Source: Ochrobactrum sp. CGA5
GTDB lineage: Bacteria; Pseudomonadota; Alphaproteobacteria; Rhizobiales; Rhizobiaceae
Direction of reading: 5' to 3'
Assembly: GCF_006345815.1 (NCBI RefSeq)
Contig: NZ_VCIG01000008.1
Span: forward strand, 1 to 64,000
DNA: 64,000 bases
Part shown: positions 29,870 to 42,438 of the stretch, piece after piece
Position numbering within the stretch: the stretch's first letter is position 1
Layout: the number at the start of each line of letters is the position of its first letter
Notes under the pieces: generated by a model
What the model saw: only the letters and a program-made list of their open reading frames with translations
Told to the model about the DNA's origin: nothing
Database searches by the model: none
Position numbers and translations under genes: made by a program

Positions 29870-29894
29870 GGACAGTCGCCGGGTGCGACTGTCC
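29870..29894 (-). terminator. Terminator after the phosphoribosyltransferase gene
   Basis: GGACAGTCGC (29870-29879) and GCGACTGTCC (29885-29894) form a perfect 10-bp stem with a 5-base loop. On the minus strand it is followed by TTTGCGG. It lies 32 bp past the stop of the gene at 29927. Confidence 0.75.
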
Positions 29895-29926
29895 TAAAGT
29901 GAAGGGTTACGGGGCTCCGTTGGTCT

Positions 29927-30565
29927 TCACAGAAAGCTATCAAGAATCGGCGTCCACTCGCCATTCTGATTGTCGAACTGCGGAATATGCGCGAGGTTAT
30001 GAAGTAGCTTCACATCTTCGCCCAGTGTGGCCTGCCAGTCCTTGGCTTCGGTGAGGATGACGCCGATGCCGACGACCTCGCCACCTGCCTTGCGCACCAA
30101 CTCGACTGATCCCTTGAGACTTGAACCCGATGCCACGACGTCGTCCACCACGACCACGCGTTTTCCCTCGAGAAGCGGGATTGCCTGACGATCGAGAAGC
30201 AAACGCTGCTCGCCCTTGGAGGTGATGGAGGAAATCGTCTGCACCAGTGCATCGCCGAGATGGATTTTCGGCGACTTCTGCAACACGACATAATCGTCAA
30301 GACCAAGCGCGCGCGACACTTCAATCGCTACCGGAATGCCGAGCGTTGCAGCACCGACGATCACATCGGGCCTCAGCGGCGCCAGCTTTTCGGCCAGCGC
30401 TTTGCCCACATGTTCTCCGAAGCGAACACCGAGATCAATGACCATCATCAGGGAAATGGCGAAGTTCGGATTGATCGGCACAATCGGCAGATCGACCTTG
30501 CGGCCTGCCACATCGACGGTCCAGACCTGTCCATTGCCGGAAAGTTTCGTGCTGTCTTCAGTCAT
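29927..30565 (-). CDS. Phosphoribosyltransferase-family protein (APRT-like)
   Basis: 212 aa with a type I PRTase fold. The PRPP loop is VVVVDDVVASGSSLKG, preceded by DVIVGAATLGIPVAIEVSRALG and the flexible-loop region VVLQKSPKIHLGDALV. It resembles adenine phosphoribosyltransferases but is not close enough by eye to name a substrate. The start overlaps the stop of the EcfT gene by ATGA (30562-30565), so the two were co-translated. The pairing with an ECF transporter component suggests salvage of an imported base. Confidence 0.8.
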   Translation of the reverse strand: MTEDSTKLSGNGQVWTVDVAGRKVDLPIVPINPNFAISLMMVIDLGVRFGEHVGKALAEKLAPLRPDVIVGAATLGIPVAIEVSRALGLDDYVVLQKSPKIHLGDALVQTISSITSKGEQRLLLDRQAIPLLEGKRVVVVDDVVASGSSLKGSVELVRKAGGEVVGIGVILTEAKDWQATLGEDVKLLHNLAHIPQFDNQNGEWTPILDSFL

Positions 30566-30902
30566 CGTTTTATGTCCTTGGTATTCAGCCGTGATTCAAC
30601 CAGCAGGCCCACGTTGCGCCATGTGGTGCGCTTGCGCTTGGTGTCGAAGCCATAAATGGCGAGCGAAAGCGAAATGGCATGCGCCATGCGGATTGCCTGC
30701 ACCAGAAGCGGAACACCGCGCGCCAGCGCAAAACGCAGGCGCATCGGGAAGGAGACGTCATCGATTTCCATGCCGCGGGCGCGCTGCGCATCCGCGATAC
30801 GTTCGAAATCCTCGCGCAGCATTGGGATGATGCCAAAGGTCAGCGACAGTACTAGCGTTACCATAGGCGGCAGACGCGCAGCGCTTGCCGCTGCCAGAAT
30901 GG
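30562..30902 (-). pseudogene. EcfT/CbiQ-type transmembrane protein, N-terminus lost to IS21
   Basis: The remaining 113 residues hold the cytoplasmic coupling motifs of EcfT: MLREDFERIADAQRARGME (first Ala-Arg-Gly motif) and RFALARGVPLLVQAIRMAHAISLSLAIYGFD (the second is ERAERLAVAM-like and modified). Upstream of 30902 the frame runs into the IS21 end and gains a false Met start. The missing half is not found on the far side of IS21 at 33393, so it was deleted, not just displaced. Confidence 0.8.
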
Positions 30903-30957
30903 TGTTGATTGCCACTGAGAACTGACCCAGCGTTTCCACCGAGAATTGACCCGCCTG

Positions 30958-31764
30958 TTAGGTATGTTTCGGGTCTGCGGTCGTGGTCAAGTTCCTCGTT
31001 TTCTCCTTTGTCGTTTTAGTGTCGTGCGCAGAGCTGTTCTTGAAGCGGAAGCTGTCGTTTCCGGTTTCAAGGATGTGGCAATGATGGGTAAGCCGATCGA
31101 GCAATGCCGTGGTCATCTTGGCATCACCGAAGACGCTGGCCCATTCGCTGAAGCTGAGGTTCGTCGTGATGATGACGCTGGTTCGCTCGTTGCTGAGCAG
31201 GTGGAAGAGCATCGCACCGCCTGACGCGCTGAACGGCAGGTATCCAAGCTCATCAAGGATCACGAGATCAGAGTGGACAAGGCGATTGGCGATCTGCCCA
31301 GACCGTCCTTGCGCCTTTTCCTGTTCCAGCGCGTTGACCAGCTCGACCGTTGAGAAGAACCGGACCCGTTTGTGGTGATGCTCGATGGCCTGAACACCTA
31401 TCGCGGTAGCAATGTGTGTCTTGCCCGTGCCGGGGCCACCGACCAGAACGATGTTGTTTGCGTCGTCCAGGAAGTCGCAGCGATGAAGCTGCTGCACGAG
31501 CGCCTCGTTGATCTCGCTGCTGGCGAAGTCGAAGCCATTCAGATCACGATAGGCAGGGAAGCGTGCCGTCTTGAGCTGGTAGGCAGTCGAGCGAACTTCA
31601 CGTTCCGCGGTCTCTGCTTTCAAAAGCTGCGACAGGATCGGAATGGCAGCCTGGAACGCCGGCGATCCTTGCTCGGTTAGTTCGCCGACGGCTTGTGCCA
31701 TTCCGTGCATCTTCAGTTGCCGCAGCATGATGACGATCGCACCGCTTGCTGGATTATGACGCAT
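30958..31764 (-). CDS. istB: IS21 helper ATPase IstB
   Basis: 268 aa AAA+ protein that assists IstA in target capture. Walker [10 protein letters not shown], Walker [13 protein letters not shown] and sensor region [18 protein letters not shown] are all present. The N-terminal helical part ([16 protein letters not shown]) is typical. It overlaps the istA stop by 11 bp. Confidence 0.95.
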   Translation of the reverse strand: MRHNPASGAIVIMLRQLKMHGMAQAVGELTEQGSPAFQAAIPILSQLLKAETAEREVRSTAYQLKTARFPAYRDLNGFDFASSEINEALVQQLHRCDFLDDANNIVLVGGPGTGKTHIATAIGVQAIEHHHKRVRFFSTVELVNALEQEKAQGRSGQIANRLVHSDLVILDELGYLPFSASGGAMLFHLLSNERTSVIITTNLSFSEWASVFGDAKMTTALLDRLTHHCHILETGNDSFRFKNSSAHDTKTTKEKTRNLTTTADPKHT

Positions 31765-33280
31765 GGCGGGCCTCCGTCTTTCTCAGGGCATCGTATCGTT
31801 CAACATTGGCCTTGGGCTCGTTGACGAGCGTCAGGGCTTGTGGCGCATCGATGGTCGGCGGCGTGAAGGATTTGCCGTCGACAAGGCGATGCAGCAGGTT
31901 CAGAACATGCGTCTTGGTCGGAACACCGGACTTCAACGCCATGTCGACCGCCGACAGGACGGCCTGTTCATCGTGTTGAAGGACGAGCGCCAGGATATCG
32001 ACCATCTCCCGGTCGCCGCCCGGCTTCTTGAGCAAGTATTGCTGCAAGGCCCGGAATGCATCGGGAAGTTCGACGAATGGTGCACCGTTGCGAAGCGCAC
32101 CTGGCTTGCGCTGCACTACCGCCAAGTAGTGCCGCCAGTCGTAGATCGTCTGTCCTGGCCTGTCGTGGGAGCGATCAATGACGCGACGATGCTCGCAAAT
32201 GATCTGTCCTTCTGCGGCGGCCACAACACGGTCTGGGTAAACCCTTAGGCTCACCGGCCGATTGGCGAAGGACGCCGGGACGCTATAGCGATTGCGCTCC
32301 AGATGCACGAGGCAGGTCGGAGAGACACGCTTGGTGTATTCGACAAACCCATCGAACGGCCGGGTAATGGGCATGAGCGCGGGAGCTTCTTCCGCCCAAA
32401 TGTCAGCAATGGTGCCACGCATCTGACCGTGCGGGGTCTGTGCCCAGAACTCCTTGCAGCGTTGCTCGAGCCAGTCGTTCAGGGCTTCCAGCGATGGAAA
32501 GCGCGGAACGGGCTGAAAGAACCGATGACGCGCATCCTGAACATTCTTCTCGACTTGTCCCTTCTCCCAGCCTGAAGCCGGATTGCAAAACTCAGGCTCG
32601 AACAGGTAGTGGCTAGCCATCGCCTGGAAGCGCACGTTGACGTCACGCTCTTTCCCGCGGCCAACCTTGTCGATCGCGGTGCGCATGTTGTCGTAAATGC
32701 CGCGTCCCGGAATGCCGCCGAATACGCGAAATGCATGATTGTGGGCATCAAACAGCATCTCATGCGTCTGTAGCAGATAGGCCCGAACGATGAAGGCTCG
32801 GCTGTAGCTCAGCTTCGTGTGCGCCACCTGCAGCTTAGTGCGTTCATTGCCGATGATCGCCCAGTCCTCCGACCAGTCGAACTGGAAGGCTTCTCCGGGA
32901 TCGAACGCCAGAGGTACATATGTCCCGCGGCCCGTCGTCTGCAACTCTCTCTGGCGATCATCACGCCATTCCCGGGCAAATGCCGCAACCCGATTGTAGG
33001 AGCCCTCGTAGCCAAGGCTCATCAGGTCAGCATGCAATTGCTTCATCGTCCGCTTCTGTTTGCGGTTCTTCTTGGATTCCGTCTTCAGCCAGGCAGACAA
33101 CCGATCAGCAAAAGGATCGAGCTTGCTCGGCCGCTCCGGGACCTTGAACTTCGGCTCCACACCGTCCAGGCGCAGGTATTTGCGAATGGTATTCCGGGAT
33201 AAGCCGGTCCTGCGGCAAATCTCCCGGATCGATAAATGGTCTCGAAAATGCCAGCGTCGGATCACGCTCAATAACGCCAT
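31754..33280 (-). CDS. istA: IS21 transposase IstA
   Basis: 508 aa. The N-terminal HTH ([25 protein letters not shown]) is followed by an rve DDE core: [26 protein letters not shown] and [19 protein letters not shown], then a C-terminal beta domain ([24 protein letters not shown]). The start at 33280 ([12 protein letters not shown]) has GGAG upstream; an in-frame Met at 33346 lies near the terminal repeat and is less likely. Confidence 0.94.
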   Translation of the reverse strand: MALLSVIRRWHFRDHLSIREICRRTGLSRNTIRKYLRLDGVEPKFKVPERPSKLDPFADRLSAWLKTESKKNRKQKRTMKQLHADLMSLGYEGSYNRVAAFAREWRDDRQRELQTTGRGTYVPLAFDPGEAFQFDWSEDWAIIGNERTKLQVAHTKLSYSRAFIVRAYLLQTHEMLFDAHNHAFRVFGGIPGRGIYDNMRTAIDKVGRGKERDVNVRFQAMASHYLFEPEFCNPASGWEKGQVEKNVQDARHRFFQPVPRFPSLEALNDWLEQRCKEFWAQTPHGQMRGTIADIWAEEAPALMPITRPFDGFVEYTKRVSPTCLVHLERNRYSVPASFANRPVSLRVYPDRVVAAAEGQIICEHRRVIDRSHDRPGQTIYDWRHYLAVVQRKPGALRNGAPFVELPDAFRALQQYLLKKPGGDREMVDILALVLQHDEQAVLSAVDMALKSGVPTKTHVLNLLHRLVDGKSFTPPTIDAPQALTLVNEPKANVERYDALRKTEARHAS

Positions 33281-33454
33281 GTCGATCACTCCATAGCCCT
33301 CGCTGAAAACATGCAAGGGAAGGTTGGAACATGGGTCAATTCTCAATGGAAATATCAGGCCACGCTGGGTCAGTTCTCAGTGGCAATCAACAATCCGATC
33401 TACAACCTAAATTATTTCCCCCGAAACCAATTCAATGCCGCCGATCATCGTGAG

Positions 33455-33730
33455 TTACGACAAGCCGCCACTGACATGTGGCGCGAAATCACGTGCCTGA
33501 AATCCGCATGACAGATGCGCCAAAGAATACGTTACGTCTGCACTCTCGTGAAAGTAACAGTGCCCGGGCGCAAACAGGAGCCCCCCGACCATCGCGAGCG
33601 CCATGAGGAGATTGGTCTCCGGTCCGACGATCGCTGTCACCGCGATCCAGGCGATCGCGGCCATGAGCCCGAGCAGCAGCGCCGATTGCACGAAATTGAG
33701 CAGGCGGTCGCTGGCGGAGGCCGCGGTCAT
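33455..33730 (-). pseudogene. N-terminal remnant of an M48 (HtpX-like) protease
   Basis: The first 56 residues hold two membrane segments (LLNFVQSALLLGLMAAIAWIAV and LLMALAMVGGLLFAPG) as at the N-terminus of HtpX-like M48 proteases carried in stress islands. After position about 33560 the frame runs into unrelated sequence and ends at 33455 without an HExxH site. This break, 168 bp from the IS21 end, marks the left limit of the recognisable stress island. Family assignment is by the membrane part only. Confidence 0.5.
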
Positions 33731-33738
33731 CGCGTCTT

Positions 33739-34206
33739 TTAGCCTCCGAGTTCGCGCCGGTCCTGATCGCGTACCAGCCAGTGGACAGCGCCGAGCGCAA
33801 GCGCCGCGCCCGCGAGTGCGGCAATCTTGGATGATTCCGTCTCGCCGAGGTCCAGGATGATGAACTTGCGCGCGATGGCGAGGAGCGCGATCAGCACGAT
33901 CGTGCGGACCTGGAGGATCCCGAAGCTGCGTTCGGTCGCAACAAGAAGGGAGCGCTTGAACTCGAGCGCGATCACCACGGTGAAGATCATGCCGAACACC
34001 ACCTGGAAGGTGGCGTAATCGAGAGGGTCGAATGCCCCCAGAACCAAGCGGTTCACGACTTCGCGCATCAGCGCCCAGACCGACGCCACGACGATCGCCG
34101 CAATGATGACGCTGAGGACGAGGATGACAACTTGCTCGAACTTCTCGTAGAGCGTCATCGCCGACCATTGTTCACGGGTCAGCCCAGATCGTTGCAAGTC
34201 TTTCAT
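33739..34206 (-). CDS. psiE: PsiE-family membrane protein
   Basis: 155 aa with four membrane segments: VVILVLSVIIAAIVVASVWAL, ATFQVVFGMIFTVVIALEF, VRTIVLIALLAIARKFIIL and IAALAGAALALGAVHWLV. This is the PsiE (PF06146) layout. PsiE homologues recur in transmissible heat-resistance loci beside Hsp20 and protease genes; their function is unknown. The start MKDLQRSGLTREQW at 34206 is chosen as family members begin there. The next gene starts 9 bp after its stop. Confidence 0.85.
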   Translation of the reverse strand: MKDLQRSGLTREQWSAMTLYEKFEQVVILVLSVIIAAIVVASVWALMREVVNRLVLGAFDPLDYATFQVVFGMIFTVVIALEFKRSLLVATERSFGILQVRTIVLIALLAIARKFIILDLGETESSKIAALAGAALALGAVHWLVRDQDRRELGG

Positions 34207-34321
34207 GATTGCCTCTCGAAAGCCGCCCTGGAGAGACAAGCTCCCCGGGGCTTTGCCAGACGGTGCGATATCGCACGGAGCGGAGGGGACGCCGCAAACC
34301 GGCGACACCCCATGTGGCATA

Positions 34322-34813
34322 TCAGCCGTTCTTGACCTCGATGCGCTTGACCTTGGCCTGCGCCTCGGGAGTCTGGGGCAGCTTGATCGTCAGAACCCCG
34401 TTCTTGAAGGATGCTTGCGCCTTTTCGCCATCCACACCGGGGGGGAGCGGAATTGTCCGGTAGATCGCGCCGTAGCTGCGCTCGGAGAGATAGTATCCCG
34501 TCTTCTTCTCCTGGCGCTCGATCTTCTTCTCCCCCTTCACAGTCAACATGTCATCGTTGACCGTTACCTCGATGTCTTTCATCTCCATGCCCGGCAGCTC
34601 GATCGACACTTCGATCGCGTCGTCGGTCTCGACCATGTCGGATTTGGCTTCGCCGCTGCCCCAGGGCCATTCGAAATGACCGACCCTATTCCAGAAATTC
34701 TCGAACACGTGGTTCATTTCGCGCTGAAGCGTTGCGATCGGGTTGTCTTCGCTGCTTTTGGCGTCTGGCGCGCCGTCCTTGCGCGCCCAGGGAATGAGGT
34801 CTTTAATCTGCAT
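34322..34813 (-). CDS. Small heat-shock protein Hsp20
   Basis: 163 aa. An alpha-crystallin domain (about 55-155) contains DAIEVSIELPGMEMKDIEVTVNDDMLTVKGEKK and ends with GVLTIKLPQTPEAQAKVKRIEVK, including the conserved A.x.x.nGvL motif (KNGVLTIKLP). The N-terminal PWARKDGAPDAKSSEDNP and FENFWNRVGHF stretch is typical of the island-borne sHsp. It binds unfolding proteins and hands them to disaggregases such as the ClpK-type protein encoded at 38145. Confidence 0.93.
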   Translation of the reverse strand: MQIKDLIPWARKDGAPDAKSSEDNPIATLQREMNHVFENFWNRVGHFEWPWGSGEAKSDMVETDDAIEVSIELPGMEMKDIEVTVNDDMLTVKGEKKIERQEKKTGYYLSERSYGAIYRTIPLPPGVDGEKAQASFKNGVLTIKLPQTPEAQAKVKRIEVKNG

Positions 34814-34833
34814 GACATGGTCTCCTTAGGTTT

Positions 34834-35231
34834 TCAGGCGCCCTTGACGGCGATCCTTTTCGGCTGCGCTTCAGGGGCTCGGGGGAGCGTCAGGGTGAGG
34901 ACACCTCCACGCATCTCGGCTTCGATCCTGTCGGGGTCGAAGTCCTCGGAAAGCGTGAAGGTACGCTCGAAATCGCCCTCGCCATATTCGGCATAGGCAA
35001 GTTCCAGGTTTTCTGGCCGCATCGGCTCAACCTTGCCGCGGATCGTCAGCACGCGGTTTTCGAGTGTGATTTCGACCGCATCGGCGGCGACCCCAGGCAT
35101 TTCGGCCATCATGGAGACACCCTCATCGGTCTCTACGATATCGGTCAGCCGGCGGTAGATGCGCCCGCCACCGATGGTCTCGGCGTGTCGGTCGGCGTCT
35201 TTTCGGTGGCTTGCGTGATGTCGGCGCTCAT
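34834..35231 (-). CDS. Small heat-shock protein Hsp20, apparent frameshift
   Basis: GAGGAGCTGGAAAG precedes an ATG at 35231 whose frame reads MSADITQATEKTPTDTP. The alpha-crystallin domain (IYRRLTDIVETDEGVSMMAEMPGV, split in two frames; AEMRGGVLTLTLPRAPEAQPKRI) follows in another frame. One extra G in the GG run 35182-35183 of the plus strand joins them as TPTDTPETIGGGRIYR. The alternative long frame starting at 35316 overlaps the upstream gene and is not credible. Confidence 0.8.
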
Positions 35232-35245
35232 CTTTCCAGCTCCTC

Positions 35246-35674
35246 TCAGGCTGCCTTGATCTCGATTTTCTTTGGCTTTTCTGCCGCGGCCCGGGAGATG
35301 ACGATCCGCAATACACCGTTCGTCATCTTCGCCTCGACCTTGTCATCCGAGGCCGCGAATGGCAGGCGGATAGCGCGGGAAAACTTGCCATAACCGCGTT
35401 CGTTGCGGTGCCAGCGCGCACCTTCGAGAACCTGGGGCGCCTTGCTTTCGCCCGACAGCGTCAGGACGTTGTCCTTGACCGCAATCTCGATATCGCCCGG
35501 CTCAATGCCAGGGAGTTCGGTAGTAACGGCGACGACTTCCGCACCCTGCCAGACATTCACTGCCGGGAATGCCGCGCGAAACGGCGACGGCCAGAAACCT
35601 CGGTCGAGATCGCGCATCATGGAACGCATCAGCGCAAAGGGATCGCTGCGGCGCAGATATGTCACATAGGGCAT
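35246..35674 (-). CDS. Small heat-shock protein Hsp20
   Basis: 142 aa. It begins MPYVTYLRRSDPFALMRSMMRD and has an alpha-crystallin domain from about 45 (VVAVTTELPGIEPGDIEIAVKDNVLTLSGE) to the nGvL motif KMTNGVLRIVISR near the end. The start at 35674 has an AGGAGG-like stretch upstream (GGAGGCC). It lies divergent from the MarR gene, with the two heat-shock genes downstream in the same direction, so the promoter is probably in 35675-35821. Confidence 0.93.
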   Translation of the reverse strand: MPYVTYLRRSDPFALMRSMMRDLDRGFWPSPFRAAFPAVNVWQGAEVVAVTTELPGIEPGDIEIAVKDNVLTLSGESKAPQVLEGARWHRNERGYGKFSRAIRLPFAASDDKVEAKMTNGVLRIVISRAAAEKPKKIEIKAA

Positions 35675-35737
35675 TGCTGGCCTCCTGTTGCTGATCGACA
35701 CCCCGAACCGACATCAAGATAGGCGGCTCCAATTATT

Positions 35738-35767
35738 ATGCAAGCATGTATGCTGTTTGTATTGCAT
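35738..35767. promoter_or_regulatory. Palindromic operator candidate between hsp20 and marR
   Basis: An inner palindrome AGCAT-GT-ATGCT (35743-35754) overlaps outer arms ATGCAA (35738-35743) and TTGCAT (35762-35767). It is in the 147-bp divergent region, where a MarR-family dimer would be expected to bind and control both directions. Confidence 0.45.
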
Positions 35768-35821
35768 TTTGGGTGGACCGGAGCCTATCCTGATTCTCAT
35801 TGAGACGGAGAAAAGATACCC

Positions 35822-36238
35822 ATGTCTTCTTCTGATCTTACCCTGTTCGGGACGACGATCCACCGGGTCGCGCAGCTCATCCAGCAGCGGATCGACAACG
35901 AGATGGGCGACAGCGGCCTGACCCGGTTGTCTTGGATGGCGGCGGCATCGTCCGGGTTGACCATCGGCGATCTGGCCGGCCGGCTGGAGGTGGGCCGGGC
36001 CACTCCGGGCCAGCTCGTCGATCGCATGGTACCGGGCGGTTGGGTAGAGCGGTGGGCATCACCCGACGACCGAAGGCTGCAGATCGTCACGGCAACGCCA
36101 AAGGCCAGCGCGATGCTGGAGGAACTCGCACCGCGGCAATCGGCGCTCCAACATGAAATCCTGCAGGATCTGTCGGCGGACGAAAGGCGCATCCTGCTGG
36201 CGCTGCTCGAGCGGATCAAGTCGCGGCTTGGGCGCTAG
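35822..36238 (+). CDS. MarR-family regulator
   Basis: 138 aa winged-helix protein. The DNA-binding part reads LTRLSWMAAASSGLTIGDLAGRLEVGRATPGQLVDRMVPGGWVERW, followed by the wing SPDDRRLQIVTATPKASAML with the MarR DxR motif. The C-terminal dimer helix follows. ftsH begins 11 bp later, so it is the first gene of the rightward island operon and probably controls it and the divergent hsp20 genes. Confidence 0.88.
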   Translation: MSSSDLTLFGTTIHRVAQLIQQRIDNEMGDSGLTRLSWMAAASSGLTIGDLAGRLEVGRATPGQLVDRMVPGGWVERWASPDDRRLQIVTATPKASAMLEELAPRQSALQHEILQDLSADERRILLALLERIKSRLGR

Positions 36239-36248
36239 GGAAAGCGGT

Positions 36249-38081
36249 ATGGAAAAGAAGACCGAATACAACATCTGGTACTGGGTGGCGGCTTTCATAG
36301 CCGTGATCTTCATCCAGGATCTGATCGCCGGCTGGCGATCCGTGGCTCCCATCAGCTACAGCCAATTCGAAACTTATCTCGAGGACGGCAGGGTCGCGTC
36401 CGTCGCGGTCGGCGCGGACACCATCACCGGCACCTTCACCGACCCCGTCGACGGCAAGAGCCAGTTCGTCACCACGGTCGTGGATCCCGCGATCCTGCAG
36501 CGGATCGACCGCTCCGGCGTCGAGATCACGGGCGTTCCTCAGAACACCTTTCTCGGCACGCTGATTTCCTGGGTGGCGCCAGCGCTTGTCTTCTTCGGAA
36601 TCTGGATGCTGCTGTTCCGTAAGTTCGCCGCCAAACAGGGTTTCGGCGGGTTCATGCAGGTCGGCCGCAGCAAGGCCAAGGTTTACATGGAAAAAGAAAC
36701 CGGCGTCAGCTTCGCCGACGTGGCCGGTGTGGACGAGGCCAAGGCCGAGCTCGAGGAGGTCGTAGAGTTCCTCAGGAACCCCGCCGAATACGGAAAGCTG
36801 GGCGCACATATCCCCAAAGGCATATTGCTTGTCGGGCCGCCGGGCACCGGCAAGACGCTTCTAGCGCGCGCAGTGGCAGGCGAGGCCGGCGTGACCTTCT
36901 TTTCGATCTCGGGCTCCGAGTTCGTCGAGATGTTCGTGGGCGTCGGTGCCGCGCGGGTGCGCGACCTCTTCGAGCAGGCTCGGAAATCCGCGCCGGCGAT
37001 CATCTTCATCGACGAACTCGACGCTCTCGGGCGGGCGCGCTCCTCCGGCCAGATCGCTGGCGGCCACGATGAGCGTGAGCAGACGCTGAACCAGCTTCTG
37101 ACCGAGCTCGACGGCTTCGACCCTTCGGTGGGCATCGTGCTCCTGGCCGCCACCAACCGACCAGAGATCCTCGACCCCGCGCTGCTGCGTGCGGGACGCT
37201 TCGACCGGCAGGTGCTGGTGGATCGGCCGGATAAGAAGGGACGTGTGCAGATTCTCGGCGTTCACATGAAAAAGGTGAAGCTCGCCCCGGACGTCGATGC
37301 CGAGAAGGTCGCAGCGCTTACTCCCGGCTTTTCCGGGGCGGACCTCGCCAATCTCGTCAACGAGGCAGCATTGCTCGCCACGCGCCGCAAGGCTGATGCG
37401 GTGACGATGGACGACTTCAACAATGCCGTCGAGCGCATCATCGCAGGGTTGGAAAAGAAGAACCGCGTGCTCAATCCGCGCGAACGCGAGATCGTGGCGC
37501 ACCACGAGATGGGGCACGCGCTGGTCGCGATGGCTCTGCCGGGGGTGGATCCGGTGCACAAGGTCTCGATCATACCGCGCGGCATCGGCGCGCTCGGCTA
37601 CACCATCCAGCGGCCGACCGAGGACCGCTTCCTGATGACCCGCGACGAGCTGGAGAACAAGATCGCCGTGCTGCTGGGCGGGCGCGCGGCCGAGAAGATC
37701 GTCTACGACCACCTCTCGACCGGGGCGGCGGACGATCTGGTCAAGGCCACCGATATCGCCCGCGCCATGGTCGCGCGGTACGGGATGGACGAAGACCTCG
37801 GGCATGTCAGCTACGACACCGATCGGCCCGGCTTTCTCGGCACCGGTGACCAGTCGTCGTGGCTGAACCGCCGCTACGGCGAGGCCACTGCCGAGCGGAT
37901 GGACGCGAAGGTGCGCGACATCGTGGATGGCGTGTTCAAGCGCACCCTCTCGCTTCTCGAAGCCAACCGGGCGCTGCTCGAGCAATCGGCGCAGGATCTC
38001 CTGCAACGGGAGACACTGGACGAGCCCGATCTGGTGGCAATTGGGGCCAAGGTGAAAAGAACGGAAGCGGTCGCTGCGTGA
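36249..38081 (+). CDS. ftsH: FtsH-type membrane AAA+ zinc protease
   Basis: 610 aa. Two membrane segments (about 9-25 and 105-124) flank a small periplasmic domain. The AAA+ module has Walker A GPPGTGKT (196-203), Walker [12 protein letters not shown] and SRH region [21 protein letters not shown]. The zinc protease site is HHEMGHAL near 418, with the third ligand in the DDL region of [16 protein letters not shown]. It degrades damaged membrane proteins. A start at 36249 is chosen since earlier in-frame Mets lie inside marR. This is an island copy, expected in addition to a chromosomal housekeeping FtsH. Confidence 0.95.
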   Translation: MEKKTEYNIWYWVAAFIAVIFIQDLIAGWRSVAPISYSQFETYLEDGRVASVAVGADTITGTFTDPVDGKSQFVTTVVDPAILQRIDRSGVEITGVPQNTFLGTLISWVAPALVFFGIWMLLFRKFAAKQGFGGFMQVGRSKAKVYMEKETGVSFADVAGVDEAKAELEEVVEFLRNPAEYGKLGAHIPKGILLVGPPGTGKTLLARAVAGEAGVTFFSISGSEFVEMFVGVGAARVRDLFEQARKSAPAIIFIDELDALGRARSSGQIAGGHDEREQTLNQLLTELDGFDPSVGIVLLAATNRPEILDPALLRAGRFDRQVLVDRPDKKGRVQILGVHMKKVKLAPDVDAEKVAALTPGFSGADLANLVNEAALLATRRKADAVTMDDFNNAVERIIAGLEKKNRVLNPREREIVAHHEMGHALVAMALPGVDPVHKVSIIPRGIGALGYTIQRPTEDRFLMTRDELENKIAVLLGGRAAEKIVYDHLSTGAADDLVKATDIARAMVARYGMDEDLGHVSYDTDRPGFLGTGDQSSWLNRRYGEATAERMDAKVRDIVDGVFKRTLSLLEANRALLEQSAQDLLQRETLDEPDLVAIGAKVKRTEAVAA

Positions 38082-38144
38082 CACCGTCACTGACGCAGAT
38101 GATCGGCGGACAACCCTGACTGGATAAAGAAACGGAGAGGAAAA

Positions 38145-41051
<2,907 letters not shown>

Positions 41052-41128
41052 CGTCGTGAAGGACTGGCCGGCGCGACGACGGTCGCGCCGGGCCATTTCG
41101 TCGGAGGGTTACAGGAAGGATCCACGGC

Positions 41129-42253
41129 ATGAAAGTCATCAGAGCATTTCGCAATCTTGACCGGCACGGGCAACAGCGCGCGCCTGAAGTTATCGAGGAA
41201 GAGGTGCGACAACTTGAACCGCATCTTGTACGTTTCCGCGACGGGCTGGTCAGGCTTGAGATCGTTGCCTCGCAGACGAACGGGAAGAAGCGCATCCACG
41301 TCAGCTTGCGCCTGCAACTGCCCTCAGGGGTGATCGCGGCGCAGGAAGATGGATTCGAGATCGAACCTGTTCTACGCAAGGCTTTCGCCGATCTACGCCG
41401 CCGTGTCGATCGCAAGGTCGCGCTCCTGAAAGGCGAGCCGCAGTGGAAGCGCCCCGCACGTCGCGCCCGGATCAAAGCGCTGCTGCCGCCCGCACGGGAC
41501 AGAGCCGAGGCCGAACGGCGCACGCTCTATTTTGGCCTTATCGAAAATAATCTCGATGCGGTCTACGACACCGTGAGGCGCGAGCTGATCTATTTGGAAG
41601 CCAACGGGTCGGTTCGCGAAGGCCTTCTCAATGTCGGCGATCTGGTTGATACGACGATTCTGAAAGGCCTCGAGCGGTTCGAGCAGCGGCCCGCAAAGTT
41701 TTCGACCGGCGACTGGCTGACGCGGCTGGCCTTCGAGACCATCGACGCTTCAGCACGGGAGGCCAGCCATGCTCTGCCCGACAGCGCCGCCTCTCTCGAC
41801 GCCGCGCCCGAGGCCCCGGCGCAAGATCCGACTGAGGCCGACCAGGAGATGTTCGAGTTTTATCAGCCCGATGATGTCCCACGTCTGGAAGACCTTGTGG
41901 CCGACAGCTCCGCCGCCGATCCTGAGGCCGAAGCGGCGCGGCGCGAAGAGGCACTGGCGCTACACCGGGCCATCGCGGCGCTGCCGTCGCTCTGGCGCAG
42001 GGTGCTGCTGCGGCTCGAACTGGAGAAAGACACGGCGGAACACATCTCCCACATCCTCGGCATTCCGGAAGAAGACGTCCGACGTGTTGCCGAATCTGCA
42101 CGCGCGCAAATTCGTGAGAAGATGCATGCGTCCGGATACCCGGCTGACATCGCCGGGACGGTCAGAGAGCCGTCGCGCATTCCGCAGCCGCTCCAGCACC
42201 GGGATCGGATCGAGAGGGGTCTCCTGGGCGACGTGAAGGGAGAAGCGTCATGA
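41129..42253 (+). CDS. HPF-like domain fused to a sigma-70-like factor
   Basis: 374 aa. Residues 1 to about 105 resemble the ribosome hibernation factor HPF/RaiA (VEEEVRQLEPHLVRF-type helix, IHVSLRLQLPSGVIAAQEDG strands, AFADLRRRVDRKVALLK helix). Residues about 125-215 resemble sigma region 2 (NVGDLVDTTILKGLERFEQ, then WLTRLAFETIDASARE). An acidic linker and a region 4-like HTH follow (ALHRAIAALPSLWRRVLLRLELEKDTAEHISHILGIPEEDVRR in part). It could couple ribosome protection and stress transcription. The sigma part is divergent, so promoter recognition is not assured. It sits 77 bp after clpK. Confidence 0.7.
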   Translation: MKVIRAFRNLDRHGQQRAPEVIEEEVRQLEPHLVRFRDGLVRLEIVASQTNGKKRIHVSLRLQLPSGVIAAQEDGFEIEPVLRKAFADLRRRVDRKVALLKGEPQWKRPARRARIKALLPPARDRAEAERRTLYFGLIENNLDAVYDTVRRELIYLEANGSVREGLLNVGDLVDTTILKGLERFEQRPAKFSTGDWLTRLAFETIDASAREASHALPDSAASLDAAPEAPAQDPTEADQEMFEFYQPDDVPRLEDLVADSSAADPEAEAARREEALALHRAIAALPSLWRRVLLRLELEKDTAEHISHILGIPEEDVRRVAESARAQIREKMHASGYPADIAGTVREPSRIPQPLQHRDRIERGLLGDVKGEAS

Positions 42254-42438
42254 CGCGCGGACATAATCGTCCTCCCCTGCAACCGAAGATGCCGGGGATC
42301 GACATGAGGTCCTGGGACGTGCCGACGGTTATCATCAACCGGCCGGCGCGCTCGGTAGTGAGTGTAGAAAATGCCGTCGCAACTCGGCTCGAGAAAACTT
42401 CTCAAATTTCAAGGAGGAACAGAAGAAATGAACACTGA
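42250..42438 (+). CDS. Short ORF matching the start of the NDUFS4-like gene
   Basis: 62 codons. The first 36 (MTRGHNRPPLQPKMPGIDMR, then SWDVPTVIINRPARSV) are nearly the same as residues 1-35 of the protein encoded at 43959. The rest is unrelated and overlaps the hdeD start. It overlaps the stop of the sigma-like gene by ATGA, so it could be translated. Most likely it is a duplicated gene end rather than a functional protein. Confidence 0.5.
   Translation: MTRGHNRPPLQPKMPGIDMRSWDVPTVIINRPARSVVSVENAVATRLEKTSQISRRNRRNEH

Larger units (their letters stand above)
30903..33392 (-). mobile_element. IS21-family element
   Basis: Terminal repeats TGTTGATTGCCACTGAGAAC begin at 30903 and, inverted, end at 33392, each followed by internal copies of a GAGAAYTGACCC repeat (about 30916, 30942; 33335, 33370). 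Size 2490 bp with istA and istB. The flanks (GCCAGAATGG left, ATCCGATCTA right) do not form the 4-8 bp duplication usual for IS21. Confidence 0.9.

Noticed and set aside
34834-35316. Long Hsp20 frame starting at 35316
   Set aside because: It overlaps the upstream hsp20 by 70 bp, has a non-Hsp20 basic start, and ignores the strong ribosome site before 35231.
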